DNA of 64,000 bases from Paragorgia papillata (GCA_035771165.1 JAWNZC010000473.1:206001-270000), one strand, 5' to 3'. Positions 11,535 to 22,511 are shown, counted from the first letter of the stretch. The notes: generated from the letters alone by a model not told the origin. Made by a program: numbers and translations.

Positions 11535-11875
11535 TTTCCCGTCTGTCACACCACACCACACTTCGCGTCATCTCGCCACACTACACTTTACCTCACTTCC
11601 TCACATCTTACCACAGCACACCAGTCATCATCTTACCACGCCACACCAGTCGTCATCTCACCACACCACACCAGTCGTCATCTCACCACACCAGTCCTCA
11701 TCTCACCACACCAGTCCTCATCTTACCACAGTTCACCCCCACACCTCACTACATCTCTCTTCACCAAACTTTATTTCCCCTCACCAAACTACGCCTATAT
11801 ATAACCTCACCACACCTCGTCTCGCCTGACCTGACCTGACTCCACCACATTACATCACAGCTCACTTCACTACCC
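11535..11875 (+). repeat. CACCA-rich minisatellite
   Basis: Imperfect tandem units such as TCATCTCACCACACCAG repeated over about 340 bp. All overlapping reading frames are compositional artefacts. Confidence 0.9.
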
Positions 11876-11936
11876 CTCACCGTATTCCAATTCATCCCAT
11901 CTTATCGTATTTTGTTCCTTATTTTTATTTTTTTAG

Positions 11937-12056
11937 GAACATTTTGTGGAAAGCGAGACGGAAATTCTTCGTCGTATCTCTCATTCTAACATTGTGAAGT
12001 TGATTGAGGAGTATGAAACTGCTAAGGAAATTTTTCTCGTGTTAGAATTGGTTAAG
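11937..12056 (+). CDS. DCLK: doublecortin-like kinase, exon c (alpha-C helix to hinge)
   Basis: A 120-base, phase 0-0 exon between TTTTTTTAG and GTATGG. It encodes EHFVESETEILRRISHSNIV and, after it, KLIEEYETAKEIFLVLELVK. The Glu of VESETEIL is the alpha-C glutamate that pairs with the Lys of exon b. The hinge reads LVLELVKGGDLF once joined to exon d, as in DCLK (LVMELVKGGDLF). Confidence 0.92.
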
Positions 12057-12559
12057 GTATGGTCGTTTATATCTAAGTTTGGGGATAATGTGAGTAAAAG
12101 GGAGTAAATTATTTTCTGATATTTGGTTACCGTCACGAAATCTTGCATGATTGCTAATTTATTTGTACTTTTTCTCTATTTTAAACTGGATTCCTCTAAC
12201 CTGGAATAACTTTCTTGTTTAAAAAGTTAAAGGTGATGTACAGTCCCTTCTGCGCATGTACGAAACTAATGTTTACATCTAAATTTACAAAAAAATTACT
12301 AATACCTTGATGTTATCCCATTCATTATACTTGTACCCAAAACTAAACGTTTTCAGGAGAAAGAGAAGAAATCCGAGGAGATATCCTCGCCGAATCGCTT
12401 GGTTTTCTGCCATGTTGTTCCTAACAGTTTACATTTTGCTGAGTACTTCATGTAATTATCTTCGAATGTCATGTTTTGGGGACCACATTGCTGTCATGCG
12501 CAGAACGGACTGTACGTCACCTTTAAGAATTAAAGTTGTTTTCGTTTGTTTTTTGTTGT

Positions 12560-12695
12560 ACAAGCTGTCGTATGTTAAACTCAGATCAGAGAAATCCAGA
12601 CGGGACTCGAACTCACAACCTTCCGAATGCCAGCCGGATGCTCTCACCATTGAGGCACTGGAACTCAGATGGCAGACCGAGGTTGTTTTCGATAT
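12560..12695 (-). mobile_element. tRNA-derived SINE, copy 1
   Basis: On the minus strand GCCTCAATGGTGAGAGCATC resembles a tRNA D-arm with A box, and GGTTGTGAGTTCGAGTCCC is a good B box at normal tRNA spacing. The surrounding CATCTGAGTTC and GAGATC-like stem recur in the copy at 20885-21010. It lacks a closed acceptor stem and belongs to a longer repeated unit, so it is a SINE, not a tRNA gene. Confidence 0.75.
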
Positions 12696-13269
12696 TTATT
12701 TTCAGTTTATTTACTGAAAATAAACTTACTGAAAATAAACTGACACAATGCGACTTGTAGCCCAACGAGTACATGTTACACAGGTATAAATACTAACGTT
12801 TCGTCGCTATATACTTGCAACATCTTCAGAGTATTAAGTTACATGTGTCAAAATATATCTATATATAAAAATCATTAACATGTGAGAATAATTAATTAGA
12901 ACGGCGAATTGAATTTTGAGCTGCGCTCTTATCTTAATACTTCGTCTACGTTTTCCGCCCAGAAAATCATTAGCCACTATAGATTAGGTATTACTACTAT
13001 TGATTTATCGCGTTATGAACCATCGTGGCTTTTGGAGAAGGGATATAGGGGGCTTAATTAATAGAGTGGGGTTTATTAGGGGGTAGGGTAATAGACTTTT
13101 TACGGCACTTATCGTCACTAGGATGTCTTCTCTCTGGATGAGCTTGAGAAATGTTGACCATTGTGTGTATCTAATGACATACAGGCACTCGTCCGTAAAG
13201 GTTTTCCTTTCATAAGCTTTGTCAAGCTTAAGCTTTACTCGCTTAGCTTGTTGAAAGTCTTTCATAACG

Positions 13270-13618
13270 CGGAGAGCGCGGGTGGTGTGTGCTGTTAGCG
13301 CGCTGCCTCTCACCAAAAGGTTAAGCCCAGTTAAACGGGGTTAGTACTTAGATGGGTGACCGCTTGGGAATGACCCCGTTGTCGAGCTTGGAACTCGTGT
13401 GAGTAGAGTTGTAGTTGATCTCTCCTGCATGTGCTTCGAGGGTTTTCCACCGGGTTCTCCGGTTTTCCTCCCTCCGTTAAATCAACAGCTAACATCTTAG
13501 CTGTGATCCGTGGTCTGAACTGTGTCGTATGGCGGCTGCCTGGAGCGCCTTTGATATGTCTCGACACGGCCACGTTGATCTGCGTCCTTCGCAATTCAGC
13601 CGCTGGCTGCAAGTAAGG
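13270..13618 (+). mobile_element. 5S rRNA-derived SINE, copy 2 (head plus long tail)
   Basis: The 5S-like head runs about 13290-13400 (GTTAAGCCCAG; GGTTAGTACTTAGATGGGTG; ACCGCTTGGGAATGACCCCG), followed by GTGCTTCGAGGGTTTTCCACC. From 13486 there is a second module (CTTAGCTGTGATCCGTGG, GGCGGCTGCC, GACACGGCCACGTTGATCTG) ending GGCTGCAAGTAAGGATG. That module also occurs without a head at 21560-21700 and, diverged and inverted, at 27975-28065. It lies 56 bases upstream of kinase exon d. Confidence 0.85.
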
Positions 13619-13674
13619 ATGAAACTAAACTGTTCATGCTGTGGATATTGATTAAATACGCATTTATTTTGCAG

Positions 13675-13821
13675 GGTGGAGATTTGTTCGATGCCATTGT
13701 TAGAGCTACGAAATATACTGAACGTGATGCGAGCCACATGATTAGAGACCTCGTGTCAGCTTTGGGTTATTTACACGATCTAAGTATTATTCATCGTGAT
13801 ATTAAACCCGAAAACTTACTG
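13675..13821 (+). CDS. DCLK: doublecortin-like kinase, exon d (catalytic loop)
   Basis: A 147-base, phase 0-0 exon between TTTTGCAG and GTGAGT. It encodes 49 residues beginning [20 protein letters not shown] and ending [20 protein letters not shown] is the catalytic loop with the proton-accepting Asp, the Lys and the Mg-binding Asn. KYTERDAS is a DCLK signature. The upstream 5S SINE ends before the pyrimidine tract. Confidence 0.95.
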
Positions 13822-14860
13822 GTGAGTTGGCTGAATGGGTGATGCATGGTTTCGAGTGCAGTTTAAAAAACAACAAGACTTTCACGGATGACTTTTTCAA
13901 AGACCTCAAAATAGCAAGAGTTCCACGGACGAGTCCTATTTTCAGTCGTTGAATTCTGATGTCAGGGTACAGAATTTTCACACATATAGCAAACTCAGTT
14001 ACACCTAGTTTATTCAACAAAGTCACTTGAGACTGTGCACATTAAAACTCCTCGTGACACTGAACATTTCATGTTGAGCAATCATAAGTAATTTTGTAAT
14101 CTATGAAAATGTTGTACCTGGTTATGACGTCATCTCATTTACACTAAAGTATATCAAAAACGAAGAATGATACAGAAAAGTTGTAAAAGGTCTTTCACTA
14201 CAATTTCACAAGTTCTCTCAAATTAGACAAATTTAATTTATATTGATATGATAAGTTCTACAAACGTCTGTTAATTTATATTCCAAATTGCTTTTAAAGG
14301 TGAAATGAAAAGTGAATACAACTTATCAAAGCTTTATTCTTAAAGTATATAATGAACTAACTAAGTTGAGAAAGTTGTGTTGAGAAGCTCAACGACTATA
14401 AGCTTTTAAACATGCCAGAAATCTATTTTCGACGACTTCTGAATTTACTCTGTATATATTCCGACTGTTTGACTAGAACGGCTGAAGAACCTAAGTTTCT
14501 TATCTAGCTCTATATTTTAAACGATATTTCAATTAAGAATTATTTAATAGCCTTTTTAAAGTAATAAAACTTTGAAAAATAACAAGTTTGGTGCAATGAC
14601 TCTTATGAGTCACAAGTGACATTTTTCGAAGGAATTTTCGACAGTGCGCCATTTTGAATTGACGTAATTCCCAGTTACAAAAACATCAATATTTCCAAAA
14701 GTAATTCCGTTGAAATGTTGTTATTGAGTTACACTATTAAATAGATTAATAGAACGAAGAACAAAAAATTACGTTGCATTTCACTTTTAAGTGTACATTA
14801 TTCTCCAATTTCTAACAGTTTTTAAACATGAAAAATAACGGTGATATTTTGTCGTCGTAG
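13822..14860 (+). other. kinase intron d-e
   Basis: AT-rich intron. A stretch near 14160-14240 (TTGTAAAAGGTCTT, ACAAGTTCTCTCAAATTAGA) is a diverged relative of the right arm of the TTAA element at 29483-30148. Otherwise no recognised feature. Confidence 0.45.
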
Positions 14861-14994
14861 GTTGTGAATAATCCGAATGGTCTGCAGTCTCTCAAGGTGG
14901 CTGATTTTGGATTAGCAACTGAAGTCAATGCACCGCTCTTCCTCGTCTGTGGCACTCCGACGTACGTTGCTCCAGAAATTCTTGATGAATCAGG
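14861..14994 (+). CDS. DCLK: doublecortin-like kinase, exon e (DFG and activation loop)
   Basis: A 134-base exon between GTCGTCGTAG and GTAAGT; phase 0 in, phase 2 out. It contains [12 protein letters not shown] (DFG) and [16 protein letters not shown] (APE). In vertebrate DCLK and CaMKI the residue two before the Cys of CGTP is Thr, the site equivalent to CaMKI Thr177. Here the codons TTC CTC GTC TGT give F-L-V-C, so that site is Leu. All catalytic residues remain, so the kinase is probably active but would not be switched by activation-loop phosphorylation at this place. Confidence 0.95.
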
Positions 14995-15007
14995 GTAAGT
15001 ATATATA

Positions 15008-15260
15008 TATCATACACGCGAGGAAGAGTGTTATCCAAACGAGACATTTATTGAAACCGCGAGACGTTTGTTGAAACCGAGGTTTTTGGATATCCTGATG
15101 AAACACTTTTCCGCGAGTGTTTGATATAGCATCTTAAACAAACCAGTATTTTCAGAGAAAGTCAAAGTGAAAGTTTGCTTAATTTATGTAATTTCTTTTT
15201 CCGGTATTCAAACCACCGTCTGGTACTGATTTTCTTTGTTTTAGACTCATACATTATGCA
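15008..15260 (+). repeat. TATCATACACGAGG repeat, copy 2 (uninterrupted)
   Basis: Same order of blocks as 405-1064: TATCATACACGCGAGGAAG, CCTGATGAAACACTT, TTTGATATAGCATCT, TTATGTAATTTCTT, then CCACCGTCTGGTACTGATTT. It lacks the 391-bp element, so it shows the empty site (AATTTATGTAATTTC). A short extra fragment follows at 15275-15360. Confidence 0.75.
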
Positions 15261-15354
15261 TGAGTTTGAGATGTTATATATCATACACGAGAAGGGATGT
15301 TTAATCTGATATCAAACACCTAGAAGTGTGTTGAAAAACCAAACTTTGAGGTTT

Positions 15355-15627
15355 TTTAACCAACTTTGAGTACTAGGAAATTTATCTTGGAAATAAACTG
15401 CAAAAAAAGATTTTGAACAAAATAAAACGCTTTTGTGAGTCGCCCCGAGCCTGGTTTTAATTAAAGAAATCACAACTATTATTGGTTTGTGTTTATCGCA
15501 AAATCAAATCCAACGTTGTACAAATTAATAGCTTTCTAACGGTATCTATTTTATTTTTCTGGCATAACTTTTGACGAATTGCGAGCGATTTACCGAAATG
15601 ACCCTGCAAACCTTAACGAAGACTTAA
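15355..15627. mobile_element. half copy of TTAA foldback element O beside kinase exon f
   Basis: Matches the right arm of the element at 48751-51397: AGTCGCCCCGAG, CACAACTATTATTGGTTTGT, ATTAATAGCTTTCTAACG, CCGAAATGACCCTGCAAACC, ending TTAACGAAGACTTAA. Only one arm is present. It ends 31 bases before exon f, just outside the pyrimidine tract. Confidence 0.75.
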
Positions 15628-15658
15628 TTTTGATGACGTTTGTTTGTTGTTTTTTTAG

Positions 15659-15736
15659 TTACGAATTAAAAGCCGACGTCTGGGCCGCTGGTGTCATCTC
15701 ATACATACTTTTATGTGGATTTCCTCCTTTTAGAAG
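15659..15736 (+). CDS. DCLK: doublecortin-like kinase, exon f (alpha-F helix)
   Basis: A 78-base exon between GTTTTTTTAG and GTTGTC. It completes a Gly codon from exon e and ends in phase 2. It encodes [20 protein letters not shown] then FPPFR. The Asp of DVWAAGV is the invariant subdomain IX residue. The segment closely matches DCLK ([20 protein letters not shown]). Confidence 0.93.
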
Positions 15737-15774
15737 GTTGTCTCATTATGATCTAATTCTGGACTTGTTTTAGT

Positions 15775-16140
15775 TTTAGTTCAGTTTAGTTTCGCTTAGT
15801 TTAGTTTAGTTTCATTAGATTAGTTAAACTATTTAAATATAAACTCTAAACTAAACTTAGCTAAGCTATAAGCTATGAGCTATAAGCTATAGGCTATAAG
15901 CTATAAGTTATAAGTTATAAGCTATAAGCTACAAGCTACAAGCTACAAGCTACAAGCTACAAGCTACAAGCTACAAGCTACAAGCTACAAGCTACAAGCT
16001 ACAAGCTACAAGCTACAAGCTACAAGCTACAAGCTACAAGCTATAAGCTACAAGCTACAAGCTACAAGCTACAAGCTGCAAGCTACAAGCTACAAGCTGC
16101 AAGCTACAAGCTGCAAGCTACAAGCTATAAGCTATATATA
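15775..16140 (+). repeat. TTTAG-rich tract and 7-bp (CTACAAG)n satellite
   Basis: About 15775-15830 is TTTAG/TTTCG pentamer-like. From about 15860 the heptamer CTACAAG (with CTATAAG and CTGCAAG variants) is repeated about 35 times. It lies wholly within the intron between exons f and g. Confidence 0.95.
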
Positions 16141-16273
16141 CTAAACTAAGTTTAGTTCCAATCAGATTAGATTGGATTAGTGTGTTTAGGATCAAGGTTG
16201 ACTGTCTTGTCAACTTTTGAAACTTATACTGTAGGAAAAACTAATTAAATGAACCTTTCTGCGGTTGTTGTAG

Positions 16274-16364
16274 TCATGACCAAGAGGAGCTATTTGATAT
16301 GATCTTAAGTGGTGATTACGAGTTCCTCTCTCCGTTCTGGGATGCCATATCCCAATCTGCGAAG
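16274..16364 (+). CDS. DCLK: doublecortin-like kinase, exon g
   Basis: A 91-base exon between TTGTTGTAG and GTTTGT. It completes a Ser codon and ends in phase 0. It encodes SHDQEELFDMILSGDYEFLS then PFWDAISQSAK, corresponding to DCLK ...[20 protein letters not shown].... The loop before it (FRSHDQ) is about two residues shorter than in vertebrate DCLK (FRGSGDDQ). Confidence 0.93.
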
Positions 16365-16654
16365 GTTTGTAATGTTCTTCATAATCTTTCTATTTTATTT
16401 TATTCTATTTGGTTACCTTTGCATCAGGTGATGCGGAGGATGACGGAGGATGACGTGTTCTTTTATTGCGTTTTTCCGGCATTTTAATTGTTGCGAAGGA
16501 GCGCGGACTAAGTAAAACTGCGACCAAACCCACGCGTTATTTATCAGGAGTATATATAAACACTGCAGAAAATGTTTGAATAGCCGTGGCAACTTAATGG
16601 CCAGAGAGGTGAGGCGAATATTTATCTCCATATTTTTTTTTAAAACGGGGTAAT

Positions 16655-16945
16655 AGGGGGGGAAAAATTCAGATTTTTTCCAGCCCCGGACAAAAAAATT
16701 TCAGATTTGTTCATCCCGGGACATGCAAAAAAATTTCATATTTGTTCAGCCCGCGACATGGAAAAAATTTTCATATTTGTTCAGCCCGGGACATGCAAAA
16801 AAATTTCAGATTTTTTCAGCCCGGGACATGCAAAAAATTTTAAGATTTTTTTCAGCTCCTGATATGCAAAAAAAATTCCGATTTTTTCCAGCCCCGGACG
16901 TGCAAAAAAAATTCCGATTTTTACCAGCCCCGGACATGCAAACAT
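16655..16945 (+). repeat. ~36-bp tandem repeat
   Basis: About eight units built on CAGCCCGGGACATGCAAAAA and TTTCAGATTTTTT. The unit is a multiple of three, so a frame stays open through the array with repeats like FSAPDMQKKFRF; this is not evidence of a gene. It ends at the MITE starting 16951. Confidence 0.88.
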
Positions 16946-16950
16946 TTTAC

Positions 16951-17275
16951 CATAGTTAATAGAACGTATACATAGTTTGGAAAAAATCAAATCGTTGTTC
17001 AAAAAAATCCAAAATCATTGTTCTATGTTTTTGTTCAAGTTCATGGAAATTTTGCAACTTCACGGTATTGTATTTTCTGTATAATGAAGCAGTTATCCAA
17101 TAGCGACGATCTAGTTTAATTAGCGCGGTCCTTCATCGTCACGTGTTGTGGTGCTTCGTCGTCACGTGTTCATATAATTTACTTCCATATAAGGAACTCC
17201 GTTGTGTTTCAACATGACTATTACTTCAAGTTGAAAGACAATAGAGCTTCCAAACCATATGTTCTATTAACTATG
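16951..17275. mobile_element. CATAGTTAATAGAAC MITE, copy 1
   Basis: Left end CATAGTTAATAGAACGTATA; right end GTTCTATTAACTATG. The interior (ATAATGAAGCAG, CCAATAGCGACG, GTCACGTGTTGTGGTGCTTC) matches the inverted sequence of the copy at 32317-32641. No clear target duplication remains here, suggesting an older insertion. Confidence 0.8.
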
Positions 17276-17626
17276 GACGTACTGAGCAATATCTTGTCAA
17301 GTTTACCTTGACGACTATACACACGAACAATTTTCCTTGTTCAAAATGTGGCATGACCAGCTTTTTTAAACAAGGCTACTTGTGAGGGAAAAACTTGTCA
17401 ATACGAACAAATAAAACTTGTCAAGGAAAAACTTGTCAAGGAAAAACTTGTCAAGGAAAACTTGGTCGTATGTGCGGGGGTTAAGAATTTCTATGTTATG
17501 TCGGTTTCCGTCATGTTTTGATCTGCGAGCGTTGAGTCCACGCACGCGTGCGCTCCTTTAGCAGCGGTGTCGTGTAGAGATGGGAGGACACTTTTCGACG
17601 GTCACATATTCTGAAAGAAGACTTAA

Positions 17627-17774
17627 GCCGGTTTTCCACTAGGCGACTTTTTTCGCGCGAAGCGACTTTTTCTTTTGTCTCATGAGCCCTGAGCTGGAAA
17701 TAATCAGAAATCTATTGAATTCGAACAAAAGAAAGTCGCTTCGCGCAAAAAAAATCTCCTAGTGGAAAACCGGC
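17627..17774. mobile_element. TTAA-flanked 148-bp MITE
   Basis: Arms GCCGGTTTTCCACTAGGCGA and the inverse TCCTAGTGGAAAACCGGC, continuing through TCGCGCGAAGCGACTTT. TTAA is on both sides (17623-17626 and 17775-17778). Confidence 0.88.
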
Positions 17775-17886
17775 TTAACGCTTTATTCCGAGACTTGAAC
17801 ATAATTTAACCGTAACAAGAGTTATAGTTTCAGTAAAATCTGCTCTCTAAAATTGTCACTGAAGTATAGATAATTCTTTTTTTTAG

Positions 17887-17967
17887 GATTTAGTATCTCG
17901 AATGTTGTTGGTCAATCCAAACGAACGTTATTCTGCACGAGACTCGTTTAATCATCCCTGGATCCAG
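17887..17967 (+). CDS. DCLK: doublecortin-like kinase, exon h (end of catalytic domain)
   Basis: An 81-base, phase 0-0 exon between TTTTTTTTAG and GTAAAC. It encodes DLVSRMLLVNPNERYSARDS followed by FNHPWIQ. The Arg of NERYSA and the HPW motif are the conserved subdomain XI elements that close the kinase fold (DCLK: [22 protein letters not shown]). Confidence 0.94.
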
Positions 17968-18072
17968 GTAAACGTCTTTTTTCATTTCTTTATGTACTAT
18001 TTAAAACACGTACTGCGAATGTTTTAAATAGCTTCAAAAACAACCCATTTGGTAAGTTCATTGGCGTAGTTA

Positions 18073-19061
18073 GGCCCGGTTCAAACGTCGAACTTCACAT
18101 GAACCGATCCTAATTCCAACAATTAAGTTCATGTAAAGATCGACGTCTGAATCAGTCTGTTTCGACTGTTTTGATTAAGACCGATCCAAGGATAAAGTTC
18201 GACATCGCTTGTCGGGAATTTCGACTTTGGATCGAGTTCGATTCAAACGTCGAACTTCACATGAACTAAACGTACTGCATTTTATCCCTCAAGTCCCTCG
18301 CGTGTCCCCGTTATCCCTTTTTCATAATTATTATAATATATTTCCTTCCCATAATACCTGAAGAGAACAATATAGCAAGCTATTATACAAGTATAATCGG
18401 CCAAGCTATTATACAAGTATAATGTTACCTAATCCGCCGCTTTAAAAAACTCGAGTTTGACATGTTATATTATGAAGGGCGTTGATAGTCTAGTGGATAG
18501 CACAGTCCGTAAAGTGTTGAAGTGGGTGAGATCGATGTCGCCGCCTCCCCAGTTTTTCGTTTTGTCCTATGCTCGTTCATGTGTTTTTATTTAGTCCGTT
18601 TTGGTTTTCTTCCGGCTTTTTTCTTGTTATTTAGTAATTTTGTAAGGTCCTGAACTTACCAAGGCAGTGTTTTCGTGTAATTCTTGCCATTTCTGTTGCG
18701 TAAAACTGCCGCTCCTCTGCGCTAAAATATATATTGCGCATTTTGTAGGGCGTTGAAGCCTGGGCGCAAGTTGAGGGACCCATAGGGATAATTTTGAAAC
18801 TACCGTATACTACCGTACAGCCCGGCTGGTAGCCGAGCAATCGGCGAGATTTTTGACGGCTGGTAGCCGAGGAAAAGTTTGCGAATCGGGTCAAGAGCTT
18901 TACGCTTTCTGTCCGCCATTATTAAGGACTACCGCTGATCATTACGTTTATCTTTTCAGAAACCACTTAATTAAGTTCGACGTTTGAATCAAGTTAGATT
19001 TAGGTCGACCTAAATAGTAAATAAGATCGGTTCATATGAAGTGCGACGTTTGAACCGGGCC
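18073..19061. mobile_element. GGCCCGGTTCAAACGTCG inverted-repeat element with internal insertion
   Basis: Left end GGCCCGGTTCAAACGTCGAA and right end, inverted, GGCCCGGTTCAAACGTCGCA, continuing through TGAACCGATC. It splits repeat Q, whose uninterrupted form is at 9418-9610, which gives a paralogous empty site. About 18280-18960 is unrelated internal DNA containing the tRNA-like segment at 18480. Confidence 0.75.
18477..18550 (+). other. tRNA-like segment (possible SINE head)
   Basis: GATAGTCTAGTGGATAGCAC is a good A-box and D-arm look-alike. The expected B box 45 bases on is poor (GTGAGATCGATGTC). No acceptor stem closes it. It could be the head of a decayed SINE; not a working tRNA gene. 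Confidence 0.35.
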
Positions 19062-19104
19062 TAAGTTTGAAAAATGACGTTGTCTAAGCCGAGAAAATCA
19101 AAGC

Positions 19105-19767
19105 TAAAGTTTATGTATATCAGGTTTCTTTATCAGATATTATAATATGATCAAGTCGGTTTTCTTTGATGTACCGCGGTTTATATAATGGGGTTATGAA
19201 GTAACCATGCAAGGTTAAACCAGAGAAGATTGCCCTGCGCGCGCATGCTTGACGAAGAACAAACAGTTTGAAATACGATATGGGGCCTCACGCAGAGTGT
19301 TGACAGCTACGCGAACATGCTGTTGAATTAGAAAGACAGACGAGCATAGTCACATAGACAAGCAAAGCGCAAAGTCAATCGGAACGTTCTTGTCGCACCC
19401 ACCATCCCACCCCTATATTAACAACCCCCTGTCCATCAGTCCTATAAGAACTGATGTTTGAAGGGTACAGGTAACCCCAGCTGGTGATCGGATCAGGATA
19501 AACAGGATCAATTACCCTGATCCTACTCCAAGCATCATCGAGCGGAGTAAGCATGAACCAGTCGGTACGCCGGTGACCCAACCATCCATACGGGTAAGTA
19601 TAATAACGGGGTACACAAGAGGACAACGGTGATATCATCGACGAATGGTTTAACAGGTTATAAACCTCCCAACCTTATATAAACCTCGCAATAACAATAG
19701 AACCTCGTCACAAGTTCTTTTCCTATTGAATTATTTAGAAAACCTCTTTGATCATGTTATAAATAAC
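19105..19767 (+). other. kinase intron h-i, unassigned segment
   Basis: No recognised repeat ends. An 87-codon frame on the minus strand (19375-19638) has no family resemblance and no splice context, so it is not called. Confidence 0.4.
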
Positions 19768-19771
19768 TTAA

Positions 19772-19846
19772 GAACCTCACCCTTAGTTTATTAGCGATAT
19801 AAATCGATATAAATTATATATCGCTAATAAACTTCGGGTGAGGTTC
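19772..19846. mobile_element. TTAA-flanked 75-bp palindromic MITE
   Basis: GAACCTCACCC and TTTATTAGCGATATA on the left are mirrored by TATATCGCTAATAAA and GGGTGAGGTTC on the right. TTAA flanks both sides (19768-19771, 19847-19850). Too short for anything but a foldback remnant. Confidence 0.8.
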
Positions 19847-20160
19847 TTAACCTATACTAAAATCACGGACATGGTACTGATTTCCTTTGTGTTTTCCTCA
19901 TGAATTATTAATGTATTATTAATGTTAATTATAAATTAGGTTTAAGTCAGTTGCAAAGAATGACAGAGAGAACTTGTAGTGCTTAACTAAAACATGTAGT
20001 CACTTATTTGCCAATTTTCACTCCAAACACGAAGAATGACAATTGTCCAGGAAAATTCAATGAAATGACATTTTTTTTCTCTATTTTTACCCGACCCCTC
20101 TGGCGCAAGGCTGGATTTCCTTATGCCGACTAAAATTAAATCAAATTTCTTGACTTTTAT

Positions 20161-20530
20161 TTGACTTTTATACTTAGTTTTCCTTCCCCCTTCCCTTCTT
20201 TCTCTTCTCGTCCATTTTTTTCCTTTCCTTGTTTCCCCTTCTATTTATTTTCTTTCGCCTTCCTTTTTTTTTTCTTTTCCTTTCTTTCCTTTTCTTTCCT
20301 TTTCTTTTGTTTCCTTTTTGCTTTCTTTCCTTCTTTCTTTCTTTGTTCCTTTGTTTGTTTGTTTGTTTGTTTGTTTGTTTGTTTGTTTGTTTGTTTGTTT
20401 GTTTGTTTGTTTGTTTGTTTCTTCCTTTCTTCCTTCCTTTAACTTCCTTTCCTTCACTTTTTCCATTCCCTTTCTATTCCTTTTTCTTCTATCCCTTTCT
20501 TTTTCTCTCCTTTTCCCATCTTTTTTCTTT
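20161..20530 (+). repeat. long polypyrimidine tract with (GTTT)n core
   Basis: About 370 bp of almost pure T and C on the plus strand, interrupted at 20350-20420 by about 17 GTTT units. Overlapping frames are compositional artefacts. It lies in the intron between exons h and i. Confidence 0.95.
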
Positions 20531-20884
20531 ACTTTACAAGATCTATTAGAGGCCTTACCTTTATGTACTCTGATAAAAGCATTTCATCAAATATATTAAT
20601 ACAAAGTTATTTTAAATAACCATATCTCTGCCGTATGGTGTAGTTTATACGATATTTTATTGAGTGCTACAGAATAGTTTACAAGATTGCAGAGCAACTG
20701 AACATAGCACTTCTGGTTGATTACACCAGATGTGTTACTTATGGGCTGTTGCATTGATGAAACTTGTGTATTAATGCAAAGCTAATTTATTCTGACCAAC
20801 ATTTGTTGTATCGCAGACGAAGAGTGTTAAGAAATTATTAATTGTTTAAAGTTTTGTTTGTGTTTGCTGTACAAACTGTTTTAA

Positions 20885-21012
20885 GTTGTTGAACTCGGAG
20901 ATCTCTGAGTTACAGATAGGAGTGGAACCCACAACCATCCAAATACTAGCCAAACGCTCTAACCATTGAGCTACTAGAACTCAGATGGCAGACTGAGGTT
21001 GTTGACGGTATA
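20885..21012 (-). mobile_element. tRNA-derived SINE, copy 2
   Basis: On the minus strand GTAGCTCAATGGTTAGAGCG (A box) and GGTTGTGGGTTCCACTCC (B box) have tRNA spacing. Flanks (CATCTGAGTTC upstream, CTGTAACTCAGAGATCTC downstream) match copy 1 at 12560. Confidence 0.78.
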
Positions 21013-21206
21013 TATACACCTGGGAACTAGTCAAACCGTACGTGTCTCACAAGTACTTGTAGCCCACAAGTCACTTTGTGTGCGTTAATTTGCAGTCAAA
21101 TGTTTTTCTATGCTAATGTTCGTTTAGTTATTGAGCCGTGTTTGTATAGCTACATGTCGTGTTAGTTGAATTTCGTTGATGCGGTGCTATTGTGATTTTT
21201 TTCTAG

Positions 21207-21314
21207 GGGCACACAGCGAAAGATACAAATTTACAGAGCAATTTTGCAAGTGAAATGAACAAGAATTTCCAATCGAAAAAGAAATACAGAGGAACGGCGG
21301 CGACAGCTCAAGCA
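21207..21314 (+). CDS. DCLK: doublecortin-like kinase, exon i (tail)
   Basis: A 108-base, phase 0-0 exon between TTTTTTTCTAG and GTACGT, 36 residues. It follows HPWIQ directly and is Asn/Lys-rich with a basic stretch (NFQSKKKYRGTAATAQA). In DCLKs the region just after the kinase domain holds a regulatory tail; that role is inferred from position only. Confidence 0.82.
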
Positions 21315-21559
21315 GTACGTATATATAACATTTTACTAAATCATCGCCATTAGATTGGCAGGTTATTGGTGTCGAATAGAATTTCCATTACATTGCCCAC
21401 GCCATTCACCGTTTTATTTCCCGACTTGATCTGATCTGCATTAAGTCTAATTCTTCTGAAACCTTGCTAAAACCTTACAAAATCCTCTAAAACATTATTA
21501 AACAAGAGTTATTATTAGAGGTGTTTTTATTATTAGAAGAGTTATTATTAGAGACATAA

Positions 21560-21702
21560 AATCAACACCTAACATCTTAGCTGTGATCCGTGGTCTGAAC
21601 TGTGTCGTTGGCGGCTGCTTGGAGCGCCTTTGATATGCCTCGACACGGCCACGTTGATCTGCGTCCTTCGCAATTCAGCCACTGGCTGCAAGTAAGGATG
21701 TT
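21560..21702 (+). mobile_element. SINE tail module without 5S head
   Basis: From ATCAACACCTAACATCTTAG to GGCTGCAAGTAAGGATG this matches 13480-13618 nearly base for base, but no 5S-like sequence precedes it. It is either a 5'-truncated SINE or an independent element. Confidence 0.8.
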
Positions 21703-22011
21703 TAGCCCCCAGTCCTTTCTCCTTTACCCTTTACTTTTTTAAAGAGAAAACCAGTCATCCTGCTAATTAAGCTAGCTCACATACATATGAATGAATAAAA
21801 TGCTTAATTTTACTCGTACTAGAATTATGCAAAAATGCTTGTATCAAATAAGGATAATGAGCGCGGTGAGGCATTTCTTCTACACGCAGAAATCCAAATC
21901 TCAATCAAATTCAACCAAAATTTAATGGGTTCGTCCTTGGTCTTTCATGAAAACCTGTGTAGTTCTTTGGGAGATATCCTGGCGACCGACCGACCGGACT
22001 GTTTCACTTGG

Positions 22012-22511
<500 letters not shown>

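Noticed and set aside
11505..11829. Frames rich in Ser, His, Thr and Pro
   Set aside because: Compositional frames across the CACCA minisatellite.
12590..12690. Functional tRNA gene on the minus strand
   Set aside because: A and B boxes are good, but there is no closing acceptor stem and the unit recurs with its flanks at 20885.
13290..13400. Functional 5S rRNA gene
   Set aside because: Only the 3' part and internal promoter resemble 5S; the 5' part differs and the unit is dispersed with attached tails, so it is a SINE.
16723..17002. Repeat protein with FSAPDMQKKFRF units
   Set aside because: The 36-bp DNA tandem repeat keeps a frame open by length alone; the opposite strand is open too.
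19375..19638. 87-codon minus-strand gene
   Set aside because: No similarity, splice signals or second copy; chance length in a locally less AT-rich patch.
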